From Winogradskyella psychrotolerans (lineage in GTDB: Bacteria; Bacteroidota; Bacteroidia; Flavobacteriales; Flavobacteriaceae), in assembly GCF_018860565.1 (NCBI RefSeq), contig NZ_JAHKPS010000018.1, forward strand, positions 62,001 through 126,000: a DNA stretch of 64,000 bases, in the 5' to 3' direction. The translations under genes and the position numbers were made by a program. Positions 44,347 through 54,235 of this stretch are shown here, one piece after another (the first letter of the stretch is position 1; the number at the start of each line of letters is the position of its first letter). The notes beneath the pieces were generated by a model. It was not told where the DNA came from, searched no databases, and worked only from the letters and a program-made list of their open reading frames with translations.

Positions 44347-45654
44347 ATGAAAAAAGAAAGCCTGCCGAATTCAAAACACGGTTTTAACCAATCAAAAAAA
44401 GATAAAATCATTGAAAGACAGCTGCGGTTTCAAGACTTATTAATTAGTGTATCTACAACCTATATCAATTCAGACTTATCGGATATCGATAAACTCATCA
44501 AAGAATCATTACAACAAATTGGAGAGTTTGTAGAGTGCGATCGCAGTTATATTTTCAATTACGATTTTATAAACAATACCACTTCCAATACTTATGAGTG
44601 GTGTGCTAAAGGCATAGAGCCAGAAATAAAAAACCTACAAAACATTCCTATAGATTATATCCCTCAATGGATAGCAGCGCATAAAAACGGAGAGGCTTTT
44701 TACGTAGAAGATGTCAGTGAGCTACCAAATGATGGTGAAATGGGCTTACGTGCTGTTTTAGAACCACAAGGCATTAAGAGTTTAATCACCATTCCAAAAA
44801 TTAAAAACAACGAATTAATTGGATTTATAGGCTTCGATGCGGTTAAAAAAATAAACAAGTACACCGAAAACGAAAAAGATATCCTCTTTGTTTTTGCTAA
44901 TATGCTGGTTAACGTGATTCAAAGAAAGGAATATGAAGAACGTATCAAAGCTCAGAAAAAGAAAAAAGAAGAACTTCTTCAAAGTTTATACCTTCAAAAC
45001 GAAGAACTCAACGAATATGCACATGTGGTGTCGCACGACTTAAAAGCTCCACTCATCAATATTCACACCTTAATCGGCTGGTTTATGGAAGATCATAAAA
45101 ATACCTTAAACGAAACCGATCTTAAACCATTACATCAAGTCTTATTTAACGTCGAGAAAATGGATTTTCTCATCAAAGGTATTTTAGATTATTCCACCAT
45201 TGATAAATTAGAGGCAGAAGACAAACAAGTCAATTTTAATACACTTGTCGATGAGGTCTTACAAACACTTCTCGTACCAGATCATATTAGCATCACCGTA
45301 CAAGACAACCTACCAAGTATTTTCGGGAATCCTTGGCGCTTTAAGCAGGTCTTTCAAAACCTCATTCAAAATGCTATTAACTATAGCGATAAAGACAAAG
45401 GCCTTATTGAAGTCGGCTACACAGAGCATAACAATCATTACGAATTCTTTATCAAAGACAACGGAGTGGGCATTAAACCTGAGTACTTCGAAAGAATCTT
45501 TAAAGTCTTTACCAAATTAGAAAGCACCAGTTCCTCATCTGGTATCGGACTCTCCATTGTAAAAAAAATCATTACCTATTACAAAGGCAATATCTGGTTA
45601 GAAAGCCAAGAAGGTAGTGGTACGACGTTCTATTTTACCTTGTTGAAGGCCTAA
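44347..45654 (+). CDS. GAF-domain sensor histidine kinase
   Basis: 435 residues, no transmembrane segment. A GAF domain covers about 30-195, followed by a coiled-coil, then HisKA (H-box VVSHDLKAPLINI) and HATPase_c (NAINYS, DNGVGIKPEYFERIF, SGIGLSIVKKI). Cytosolic sensor; no response regulator gene adjacent. ATG at 44347. Confidence 0.92.
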   Translation: MKKESLPNSKHGFNQSKKDKIIERQLRFQDLLISVSTTYINSDLSDIDKLIKESLQQIGEFVECDRSYIFNYDFINNTTSNTYEWCAKGIEPEIKNLQNIPIDYIPQWIAAHKNGEAFYVEDVSELPNDGEMGLRAVLEPQGIKSLITIPKIKNNELIGFIGFDAVKKINKYTENEKDILFVFANMLVNVIQRKEYEERIKAQKKKKEELLQSLYLQNEELNEYAHVVSHDLKAPLINIHTLIGWFMEDHKNTLNETDLKPLHQVLFNVEKMDFLIKGILDYSTIDKLEAEDKQVNFNTLVDEVLQTLLVPDHISITVQDNLPSIFGNPWRFKQVFQNLIQNAINYSDKDKGLIEVGYTEHNNHYEFFIKDNGVGIKPEYFERIFKVFTKLESTSSSSGIGLSIVKKIITYYKGNIWLESQEGSGTTFYFTLLKA

Positions 45655-45845
45655 TCCCTATCAAAATCCAAATGCCAATTCTAATGTTTCTTAATATGAA
45701 CTAAAACACAGAATTAAGAAATGTATCCCAAACCATAGTCATACAATCTCCCTCATTTTTTTTCCTAAAAAAATGTTATTTATAAAACAAGGTTGAATTT
45801 TAGGCGTTATCATTACAACATCATAACCTTATCAATCAATCATCC

Positions 45846-48800
45846 ATGCCAACTAAACCACTATCTCTTTTGTTATGCTTAATAATATCATTTGCAAAAG
45901 CCCAAAACAATCAAACAAACACCACGTCATCAGAAACTATCAAAGGTACCGTTGTAGATAAAACCGATGGCACTCCATTACCTTATGCTTATTTAAAAAT
46001 AGATAAAGTAGGTTTAGGTACTGTAACAGAAGGTGATGGTAAATTTCAAATCACCATTCCCAAAAGATACGATACCTACACCATTAGCATCAGCTACTTA
46101 GGCTTTGAAGATTTAAAACTTAACATCTCAGATTTTAAGGCCCTTAATGGCACCACCTTTAATATGACGCCAGAATCTGTCTCTCTAGATGAAGTCTTTG
46201 TAGAAGAGAAAAAAGAGAAACTGCCTAGCGCCAAGGCTTTACTTAGAAAAGTGATTAAAAACATACCCTCTAATTACTCCAATGCTCCAAGCCTCGTTAC
46301 AGGTTACTACCGAGAAACCATGAAAGAAAATGGGGTATACATCAAATACACTGATGCTGTTTGTGAGTATTACGAAGCTCCATACCGTAAAAAGAAATAC
46401 AAATGGAGAGACTACCAAAGTCCTTACGACTTTTCCGCAAGTGTGGGCACCTTTAGTTTCGATGCTAGCTCTTTACATCGCCTTCACTTTCATTATCAAA
46501 CCTTAAAAGAAGAGCAGGTCAACATTATAGATTCTAGATCTAGTGCTAGTTTGAGCAAACGCGATTTTAACGGTAATATTGAAGGTGGTCCTTTAGGGTT
46601 ATTCGGCCGAAATCGCGTGAAATACCAAGAGAGTTTTTTAGGTAAAAAAGCAACACGCGATTTCAACTACACCATTTCTGAAGAACTAGACGACTCAGGC
46701 AATTGGGTATATGTCTTAGAATTTCAGACCAAAACCACTAAAGACGAACTTGATGATTTAGCGTCTCCAAACCCAAGAAATAGAAAACAATGGCGCAAGG
46801 CCAATAACCGTAAACTACTCAAAGGTAAAATCTATATCAATCCAGAAAATTACGCTGTGGTTCGTTACGAGTGTATGGTGCCTAACCAACTTAAAGAATA
46901 CTTCTGCGGCTACAAATACAACCATGTCAAGCATTTTGATTACAAACTCGATGTACGCTTCAAGAAAAAAGGTGCAAAATATTACATTGATAATATGCGA
47001 CATGAAGACGAATTCATCTATAAAGACAGCACCAACCAAACCACAACTTATTATTCGGCAATATCCGAATTTAAGACGTCTAAAATCAACACCACCAAAG
47101 TCAAGAAATTCCCAAGAGAAGACAATTTCGCCAATACCATGTCTAATCACTTATACGAGTTTCCATTAGACTACGATACGGCATACTGGCAAAATTACAC
47201 CCTCAAGAATCCAGTAGCCATCATCGATACCATTATTAGAAAGGATATGGAATTCGAAAAACCTTTAGAACAACAATTTAGAGATAAACACATTCGTAAT
47301 GATTCAATGCCACAGCCTAAAGCTGATATCATAAGCTCTAGTTTTAAAATCCATGGCGAAACCTATACCGATAATTACGCTTGGCTAAAAGATACCAAAG
47401 CTCCACAACATAATAAAGCCGTTATGGAATATCTGCGCCAAGAAAACAAATACACCGAAAACTATAACATTCCGCTCAAAAAAGCACAACGTATTATTTA
47501 CAAAAATTTGGTACAAACTGTCGAGAAAAATACCAGTTCACTACCTGTTGAAAAAAATGGTTACAGCTATTACAGCAGCTACACCGAAGATGACGAATAT
47601 CCCGTCTATTACAGAAAAAGTATCGACAAAGATACCCTTACAGAAGTCTTATTAGATGTCAATGCAATGGGTAAAGAGAAAGACTACTATACCGCAAGTC
47701 TCGGTTCTGTAAGTCCCAACAACCAATTCATCACCGTTTATGAAAACACCACAGGTACAGATGCCTACATGCTCAAAATAAAAGACCTTAGCAACAAAAC
47801 GTTTTTAAACGATTCTATTAATAGCGTAGGTGGCACCGTTTGGTTAGATAACACCTCTTTTTTATATGTAGATGTAGAAAAAGGCACCTACCGTTCATCT
47901 CAAGTAAAACGCCACATCTTAGGCACCAATCCAAATACCGATGCCATCATCTACGTAGAAAAAGATCCAAAATTTAGTGTCTCTATCGCTAAATCAAAAT
48001 CTAAAGACTATATTTTCTTAAACACATCAAGTAGCACCTCTTCCGAAAATTGGTATCTAAAAACAGATAACCCAATGGGCGAATTTAAAATCATTCGTCC
48101 ACGCGAAAAGAATCATATCTATGCCATAGCACATCATAAGAACCTATTCTATATCCTCACCAATAAAAACGCGCTCAACTATAAAATAGCCACTGTGCCT
48201 GTTAATGACGTCGAATCTGGAACATGGACCGATATCATACCGCATCAAAAAGGCGTACTGATTCAGAATTTTGCGGTCTTCGATAAGTATGTCGTCATTA
48301 ATGAAAAAGAAAACGCACAAGCACGACTCAAAATCATTGATCAAACCACACAAAAAAGCCATATTATTAAATTCAAAGAAGACTTTTACAACATTGGTAT
48401 GGGTTATAATCCAGAGTTTGCCACAGATAGTTTACAGTTTACATACAGTTCCTTTGAAACGCCAGCAACCACCTATAAATACCACATGGCCACCAAAAAG
48501 AAACGCCTGGTAAAACAACACAGCAAACCCCTTACGCATCCGTATTACAAATATGTGGTAGAACGCAAATGGGTAACCGCTAAAGACGGACAACTAATTC
48601 CCTTAACGCTCATCAGACACAAATGGCGAACCAACAAAGGAAAAAACCACAAAGTCTACCTCACGTCGTATGGTTCTTATGGTTCTGGACAAGGTATTCC
48701 TGGTGGCGCATCCGTTCATCATTTGGTTAACGCAGGTTACGTCTATGCCATTGCACATGTTAGAGGTGGCAATGATAAGGGGAACGAATGGTACGAAGAT

Positions 48801-49364
48801 GGTAAACTATTCAATAAGAAAAATACCTTTACCGATTTTATAGCCTGTGCAGACTACCTCATTGCAGAAAATTATGCCGCCAAAGGTAGCATAGTAGCCC
48901 AAGGTGGAAGCGCAGGCGGTTTACTCATGGGAGCCGTAATTAATGAGCGACCAGAACTTTTTAATACTGTTATCTTAGACGTCCCCTTTGTAGATGTCAT
49001 TAACACCATGTTAGATGAAAACCTACCGCTTACCGTTGGCGAATTTGAAGAATGGGGTAACCCAAAAGACAAAAAAACTTACCAATACATCAAGTCTTAC
49101 AGTCCTTATGATAACGTCAAAGCACAAGACTATCCTAATCTGCTATTCTTCACCGGACTCAACGATACCAGAGTAGGGTATTGGGAACCTGCTAAAATGG
49201 TCGCTAAACTAAGAGCAATAAAAACCGATGATAACATCCTCTTACTAAAAACTGATTTTGCAAATGGTCATGGTGGTGGATCCGGACGCTTTGCAGGTTT
49301 TAGAGATAGTGCTTATAAATTAGCTTTGATTTTTGAATTAGATCGTTTAAGACGCGCTGAGTAA
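45846..49364 (+). CDS. CarboxypepD_reg-type secreted protein fused to oligopeptidase B (S9)
   Basis: 1172 residues. Signal peptide about 1-18 (…FAKAQ). The first part (about 20-480) has a CarboxypepD_reg-like domain (GTVVDKTDGTPLPYAYLKI, LNGTTFNMTPESVSLDEVFV) and a beta-rich domain seen alone in other Flavobacteria. From about 485 a complete S9 peptidase follows: propeller, then the catalytic domain with Ser1022 (GGSAGG), Asp1107 (GLNDTRVGYW) and His1142 (NGHGGGSG), ordered as in oligopeptidase B. No internal stop. Exported because of the signal; hydrolyses peptides after basic residues in the family (known), substrate here unknown. Confidence 0.85.
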   Translation: MPTKPLSLLLCLIISFAKAQNNQTNTTSSETIKGTVVDKTDGTPLPYAYLKIDKVGLGTVTEGDGKFQITIPKRYDTYTISISYLGFEDLKLNISDFKALNGTTFNMTPESVSLDEVFVEEKKEKLPSAKALLRKVIKNIPSNYSNAPSLVTGYYRETMKENGVYIKYTDAVCEYYEAPYRKKKYKWRDYQSPYDFSASVGTFSFDASSLHRLHFHYQTLKEEQVNIIDSRSSASLSKRDFNGNIEGGPLGLFGRNRVKYQESFLGKKATRDFNYTISEELDDSGNWVYVLEFQTKTTKDELDDLASPNPRNRKQWRKANNRKLLKGKIYINPENYAVVRYECMVPNQLKEYFCGYKYNHVKHFDYKLDVRFKKKGAKYYIDNMRHEDEFIYKDSTNQTTTYYSAISEFKTSKINTTKVKKFPREDNFANTMSNHLYEFPLDYDTAYWQNYTLKNPVAIIDTIIRKDMEFEKPLEQQFRDKHIRNDSMPQPKADIISSSFKIHGETYTDNYAWLKDTKAPQHNKAVMEYLRQENKYTENYNIPLKKAQRIIYKNLVQTVEKNTSSLPVEKNGYSYYSSYTEDDEYPVYYRKSIDKDTLTEVLLDVNAMGKEKDYYTASLGSVSPNNQFITVYENTTGTDAYMLKIKDLSNKTFLNDSINSVGGTVWLDNTSFLYVDVEKGTYRSSQVKRHILGTNPNTDAIIYVEKDPKFSVSIAKSKSKDYIFLNTSSSTSSENWYLKTDNPMGEFKIIRPREKNHIYAIAHHKNLFYILTNKNALNYKIATVPVNDVESGTWTDIIPHQKGVLIQNFAVFDKYVVINEKENAQARLKIIDQTTQKSHIIKFKEDFYNIGMGYNPEFATDSLQFTYSSFETPATTYKYHMATKKKRLVKQHSKPLTHPYYKYVVERKWVTAKDGQLIPLTLIRHKWRTNKGKNHKVYLTSYGSYGSGQGIPGGASVHHLVNAGYVYAIAHVRGGNDKGNEWYEDGKLFNKKNTFTDFIACADYLIAENYAAKGSIVAQGGSAGGLLMGAVINERPELFNTVILDVPFVDVINTMLDENLPLTVGEFEEWGNPKDKKTYQYIKSYSPYDNVKAQDYPNLLFFTGLNDTRVGYWEPAKMVAKLRAIKTDDNILLLKTDFANGHGGGSGRFAGFRDSAYKLALIFELDRLRRAE

Positions 49365-49717
49365 GTTAAAGGTGCCGAAGCCTTAAAACTAATTCATCCA
49401 TAATAAATCACAGTTCAGTAAGTAAGTCCCTATGTAATGCTAACCTAAATTACAATATATTTGTTTTTTTATAACAATCTAAACATGTGTCTAGTGTAGT
49501 AAATTTCAAAATTATAGAAGACACCACTATAACGGCATTTAGACCAAACTAAAAATACAGTATTAAGGTAAACATTAATCACAAGATTTCTATTTTAAAT
49601 AATCGATTTTTATACCTCTTCAATTTGTTTATAGCCCTATTTTTCTTTTATTTCTAAACTTAGTTAATGATCTGCGCAACAATCTTTGGATCCCATAGTT
49701 CTAAAGTTTTAATTTTA

Positions 49718-49725
49718 TACATTTG
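49718..49725 (+). promoter_or_regulatory. -7 box of regulator B
   Basis: TACATTTG, 18 bases before the TTG start, in TTTATACATTTGTG as for regulator A. In the 379-base gap 49365-49743 nothing else is recognised. Confidence 0.6.
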
Positions 49726-49743
49726 TGTGATTAATTCAACACT

Positions 49744-51519
49744 TTGATTAACGAGAAATCTATTGCTGTCCTACCTTTTGTCAATATGAGTAATGATATT
49801 GATAACGAATCTTTCTGTGATGGTATTACTGAAGAAATAATTAATGCCTTATCAAAAATAAAAGGCTTAAAGGTTATTGCAAGACGGTCTTCGTTTGCGT
49901 TTAAAAATAAAAATATTGATGTTCGACATATAGGCAATCAATTAGGTGTGGCTACTGTTTTAGAAGGAAGCGTTAGAAAATCAAACAATAGCATTCGCAT
50001 AACAGGCCAATTGATAGATACAAAATACGGTACACAATATTGGTATAAAAAATTCGATAGAGAATTAATAGATATCTTCGAATTGGAAGATGTAGTGAGT
50101 CTTGCCATAGCAGATGAAGTCCGAAACAATTTTGGGCATTTTGAAGTGCAGGACCATTTAATTAAGCAACCAACAAATAATGTCGAGGCTTATCAATTAT
50201 TTTTAAAAGGGCGTTCATTGCAATTAAAATGGACACCTGAAAGTCTAAATCAAGCAATATCATACTATAATCAAGCTATTAACTTAGATAAAAATTACGC
50301 TAAAGCTTATTATGCCAATTTACAATGCTATGGGTTATTGGCCATTTGGGGTTATATGCCTTACCAAGAAGCTATGGATTTAGCTGTTGGCAATCTGTTA
50401 ATAGCCAAAGAAATAGAAACAGCACTACCCGAATATCCGTTATCTTTTGTAGGGAAGTTTCTTTGGGGTGAATGGGATTTTAAAAATGCATATATACATA
50501 TAGAAAAAGCTTTAGATATTAATCCTAATTATATTGATGGATTAGAAGCTATGACAGAGCTTTCTATAGCGCTTGGCTTTTTTGATAAGGCTTTAACGTA
50601 TGCAAACAAATTATTAGAAGTAGATCCGCTATCCGCAAATAATCATTACACATTAGCTAGCATTTACTACTACCAACGTAAGTTTAAAAAAGCATTAGAA
50701 AATGTAAACTACGCTCTAACACTTAATACTGATTTAGCATTAGCGCATCATTTGAAATGTTTCTGTTTAATATGGCTAAACAGAAGTCAACAGTTTCAAT
50801 ATTGTATTCAGGATACTACCTTAAAAGAGGAGAAAAATTTATTATTTCAACTTATCAACAATAAGGATGTTGAAGTTCCGGAACAAATGATGACAAAATG
50901 GTCACAATTTCAAAACGAAAAAACGATGCCAGTACCCTATGATGTGTTTATTTTAAGCAATTCAAGTTATATAGACCAAGGGTTTACACGTTTAAAAGAA
51001 ATGATTGAGCAAAGACGTGGGCAAGTGATAAACTATAGGCAAGAACCTTTTTTACAACCCTTACATAATACCAAAGCATTTTCAGAGCTACACAAGTCCA
51101 ATTTGTCCATTGAAGACGTTAATTACCATCAAATAGACGAAGAAAAACCATCGTCAATCATTTTAGATGCTCAACAAATAGAAACGCTTAAAGAGGAATT
51201 GTGTTCTTATTTTGAAGAGGACGAACCTTTCTTAAATCCGCAATTGAGTTTAAAATTCGTGGCTGATGTGTTTGAATTAAATACCAATAAAATGTCCTAC
51301 GCAATTAATAAAGCTTTTCATCTTAATTTTAATGACTTTGTGAATTCGTATCGCTTAAATTATTTTAAATCATTAGCCATAGACCCAAAAAATTCGCATA
51401 TAACTATTCTTGGCTTAGCTTATGACAGTGGTTTTAATTCTAAAAGTGTATTTAACACCTACTTCAAAAAAACAGAGGGCATTACACCTAGTAAATGGGT
51501 GAAATCTAATACTAAATAA
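49744..51519 (+). CDS. Regulator B: TolB-like domain, TPR repeats, AraC-type HTH
   Basis: 591 residues, paralogue of 27580. Domain order is the same: TolB-like about 1-130 (SIAVLPFVNMSN, FCDGITEEIINALSK, LGVATVLEGSVRKS), TPR about 145-350 (NLDKNYAKAYYANLQCYG, INPNYIDGLEAM), HTH about 500-585 with residues 552-583 identical to regulator A. The TPR and linker regions differ, so the signal should differ. TTG start with the same upstream stop, spacing and -7 box as the paralogue. Its likely target is the barrel gene at 51766. Confidence 0.85.
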   Translation: MINEKSIAVLPFVNMSNDIDNESFCDGITEEIINALSKIKGLKVIARRSSFAFKNKNIDVRHIGNQLGVATVLEGSVRKSNNSIRITGQLIDTKYGTQYWYKKFDRELIDIFELEDVVSLAIADEVRNNFGHFEVQDHLIKQPTNNVEAYQLFLKGRSLQLKWTPESLNQAISYYNQAINLDKNYAKAYYANLQCYGLLAIWGYMPYQEAMDLAVGNLLIAKEIETALPEYPLSFVGKFLWGEWDFKNAYIHIEKALDINPNYIDGLEAMTELSIALGFFDKALTYANKLLEVDPLSANNHYTLASIYYYQRKFKKALENVNYALTLNTDLALAHHLKCFCLIWLNRSQQFQYCIQDTTLKEEKNLLFQLINNKDVEVPEQMMTKWSQFQNEKTMPVPYDVFILSNSSYIDQGFTRLKEMIEQRRGQVINYRQEPFLQPLHNTKAFSELHKSNLSIEDVNYHQIDEEKPSSIILDAQQIETLKEELCSYFEEDEPFLNPQLSLKFVADVFELNTNKMSYAINKAFHLNFNDFVNSYRLNYFKSLAIDPKNSHITILGLAYDSGFNSKSVFNTYFKKTEGITPSKWVKSNTK

Positions 51520-51686
51520 AGAAAAGTCATAGGTCTTTTATCTCAGTAAAACTCGCTAAATTAATTTTTAGACGCTTTCCCCTTTCTTAATATTTAGATT
51601 TAAAAATTATTTTATTCCTATACGCTACTAGAGTTAGCCTAACAAATTGAAAATTCAAAAAGTTTTCATTTTAATACTTGAATTGG

Positions 51687-51739
51687 TTCGAGATTATAAT
51701 TTCGGACGTTTACAGTCTTCTTATACCTCAAATTTGCAC
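51687..51739 (+). promoter_or_regulatory. Shared promoter-operator of barrel gene A
   Basis: TTCGAGATTATAATTTCGGACG (partial palindrome CGAGATTATAATTTCGG), then 24 bases, then TTTGCAC (51733-51739). Aligns without gaps to 29523 onward. Confidence 0.7.
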
Positions 51740-51765
51740 CATCAAATAATTATAAATCAATTAAA

Positions 51766-52368
51766 ATGAAAACAATCAAAAAACAAATTTTATCAATACT
51801 GGCTTGTGTAGCCTTTGCATTAGTATCTGGTATGGCATACGCACAAAATACAAATTCAGAAACCACAACCCAAAGAAAAGGATTCATATTTGAATTTGTA
51901 GTTGGAGGAGGCATTATCAGTATAGAAGATAGTGCTGGTATTCAAACCTTTGACAAATCTCAGGGAACCTTTGTTTTTCCAGATCTAAAGTTTGGCTATA
52001 TGTTAAACGAAAGACTTGCTATTACTGCCTCTTTGCCAGGAAATATCTACGAATTTCAGGATAATGACAGAAATTTTGGAGCGTTTATTCCGTCTTTACA
52101 ATATTGGGTAAAAGACCGTTGGTGGATTCATGGCGGAATTGGTTTAGCCATAGATTCGCCTGCACTATATGATATTAAAGACGATGTCAATGACGATTGG
52201 AACTTTGGTTGTGCTGTTATGGCAAGTACAGGTTACGAGATTTATAAAAAGAAAAATTTCGCACTTAATGTTCAGTCTAAGTTAGTTTTGGGTCGTACGT
52301 CTTTAGATGGAGATGCCCATAGAGATGCAGTAATTTTTAATGTAGGGTTAGGATTTAGCTGGTTATAA
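51766..52368 (+). CDS. Outer-membrane beta-barrel protein A (copy 1)
   Basis: 200 residues. Signal peptide (ILACVAFALVSGMAYAQ). Mature part FIFEFVVGGGIISIEDSAG, FGYMLNERLAITAS, WWIHGGIGLAID, NVGLGFSWL: small barrel with a terminal aromatic-Leu. Near-identical to the gene at 53130. Preceded by the shared operator, so probably the target of regulator B. Function unknown. Confidence 0.82.
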   Translation: MKTIKKQILSILACVAFALVSGMAYAQNTNSETTTQRKGFIFEFVVGGGIISIEDSAGIQTFDKSQGTFVFPDLKFGYMLNERLAITASLPGNIYEFQDNDRNFGAFIPSLQYWVKDRWWIHGGIGLAIDSPALYDIKDDVNDDWNFGCAVMASTGYEIYKKKNFALNVQSKLVLGRTSLDGDAHRDAVIFNVGLGFSWL

Positions 52369-52408
52369 GATTGAATTTATAAATTCACTTAAATCTAAAA
52401 TTATTATC

Positions 52409-52632
52409 ATGAAAAAAACTTTAATAACCTTGTTTTTTTTGTGGACTAACATTAATCGCGAAATGTCAAAATACAAGTGTAGAAAAATCAATATTCGGAT
52501 TACAAACTGGAGTTTTAGGAATCTGGGCATATAATGAAGCAAAACTATCAAATACCATAGCACTGAGAACAGAACATGGTTTTTAATTTTGGTATTTGGG
52601 AATCTACTTTTTATGATGATTATGATTCACCA
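52409..52632 (+). pseudogene. Decayed copy of barrel gene B
   Basis: The ATG and following about 220 bases closely match the intact gene at 56499, including ACAAGTGTAGAAAAATCAAT and a stretch around GATTATGATTC. Two single-base insertions break the frame (in the T run after codon 7 and near 52578), and homology stops at 52632. So this is a remnant of a gene B partner of copy 1. No supported gene occupies the rest of 52369-53129; its AT-rich remainder shows nothing else recognisable. Confidence 0.85.
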
Positions 52633-53129
52633 AAATGCTAAGTCAAAAAGCAGAATACCAATGTAAACTTGTTAAACCCTGCAATAAATAGGTGATCTGT
52701 CTTTTATATTAATTACAAAACATTAAACGGTATAAATTTGTCTATTAATATAAAAATGAATCATCATGAACTAGTTATGCCCAAGATTTTACACGACAGA
52801 CTGATAGTTTAAAAAATAAAAGATGCTGATGCCTGCATTATAAAAATATTATGCAGCCTTATCACAAAAACCCTCAAAAGATACGTCCTATGAGATATTG
52901 ATTCAAGTTACGCTCTTTTATGAACTGCTCAAGCTCGGGACTCTGCATTTGTTCATTTAGTAATTGCGCTCAAAAAATAATACTACCTTAAAAGCTCTCT
53001 CTATGACTCAAAATTTTTAAGTAAATGTGTAATATTTCTAATATTATGACACTATCCATTAAAAACAGAAAGAGCTAAAGTCTAATTTAGAAATAGTAAC
53101 ATCAATTAAAACAATCAAAAAGAACACTC

Positions 53130-53744
53130 ATGAAATCAATTAAAATGAAAAAAATCAAACAAACTTTAATAAAAATGGCTTGTGTAGCCTTTGCATTAGT
53201 GTCTGGTATAGCATACGCACAAAACACAAATTCAGAAACCACAACCCAAAGAAAAGGATTCATATTTGAATTTGTAGTTGGAGGAGGCATTATCAGTATA
53301 GAAGATAGTGCTGGTATTCAAACCTTTGACAAATCTCAGGGAACCTTTGTTTTTCCAGATCTAAAGTTTGGCTATATGTTAAACGAAAGACTCGCTATTA
53401 CTGCCTCTTTGCCAGGAAACATTTATGAATTTCAGGATAATGACAGACATTTCGGAGGTTTTATTCCATCGTTACAATATTGGGTAAAAGACCGTTGGTG
53501 GATTCATGGCGGAATTGGTTTAGCCATAGATTCGCCTGCACTATATGATATTAAAGACGATGTCAATGACGATTGGAACTTTGGTTGCGCTGTTATGGCA
53601 AGTACAGGTTACGAGATTTATAAAAAGAAAAATTTCGCACTTAATGTTCAGTCTAAATTAGTTTTAGGTCGTACGTCTTTAGATGGAGATGCCCATAGAG
53701 ATGCAGTAATTTTTAATGTAGGGTTAGGGCTTAGCTGGTTATAA
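53130..53744 (+). CDS. Outer-membrane beta-barrel protein A (copy 2)
   Basis: 204 residues; differs from copy 1 mainly in the first 17 residues (MKSIKMKKIKQTLIKMAC…), with about five other substitutions (for example RH for RN, GF for AF, LSWL for FSWL). The DNA match is well above 95 percent, so the copies are recent or under gene conversion. The upstream match to copy 1 is limited to the bases around the start, so the operator is missing. Confidence 0.82.
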   Translation: MKSIKMKKIKQTLIKMACVAFALVSGIAYAQNTNSETTTQRKGFIFEFVVGGGIISIEDSAGIQTFDKSQGTFVFPDLKFGYMLNERLAITASLPGNIYEFQDNDRHFGGFIPSLQYWVKDRWWIHGGIGLAIDSPALYDIKDDVNDDWNFGCAVMASTGYEIYKKKNFALNVQSKLVLGRTSLDGDAHRDAVIFNVGLGLSWL

Positions 53745-53841
53745 TGAATACCACAAATCATCATTTAAAATCTGTTATGGAGCCTTATGAATTCTATATT
53801 TTTTAGGGTACCACAAGCGAAAATTTATAAAAAAATCAAAA

Positions 53842-53940
53842 ATGAGATATCTTTTATCATTGTGTTTAGTATTGCTGCTCAATTGCACGAATAAGACCAA
53901 TTTTAAAGAGTTATCGTCACTACAAACGTGGTTTGGGTAG
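53842..53940 (+). pseudogene. Truncated lipoprotein remnant
   Basis: ATG at 53842 codes MRYLLSLCLVLLLNCTNKTNF… with a lipobox LLNC and then a stop at 53938 after 32 codons. Only the N-terminus of a lipoprotein survives, joined to the CPBP remnant. Confidence 0.5.
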
Positions 53941-54161
53941 GTATAATTATTACAGCAATATGTTTTGGTGTAATCCACTTACCATTATCAAAAAACTTTT
54001 CAAATCTCACTTTTGTAACTTTTAGCGCTACTATAGTTGGCAATCTTATTACAGAATCTTTCTTTGGTTGGGTATATTGGAGACGTGGTTTATTAGTTGC
54101 TATAATTGTTCATGTTGTTTGGGATTGGGTTTTTCATGTGGTTGGCTCACCATATTTATAG
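53928..54161 (+). pseudogene. C-terminal fragment of a CPBP intramembrane protease gene
   Basis: 77 codons from a GTG: VWVGIIITAICFGVIHLP… and WVYWRRGLLVAIIVHVVWDW are the last two motifs of the CPBP/Abi family (GxxHxP and HxxxD). The EExxxR motif-bearing N-terminal part is absent, so the gene is truncated at about 53925, where it meets the lipoprotein remnant. Start codon not credible. Confidence 0.75.
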
Positions 54162-54235
54162 AAATTGTGTCCGCTTATAAAACACAAACCTTTATTAATT
54201 TAATTAAAATCAACTTTGCTAAAAATACAATAATT

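Noticed and set aside
46815-47150. Minus-strand frame of 111 codons inside the oligopeptidase fusion
   Set aside because: Antisense shadow; composition follows the plus-strand codon usage.
52363-52563. Minus-strand frame of 66 codons
   Set aside because: It is antisense to the decayed barrel B copy and has no recognisable protein features.
54068-54235. Upstream extension of the MDR reductase
   Set aside because: It translates the remnant CPBP DNA in another frame; the family N-terminus starts at the ATG at 54236.
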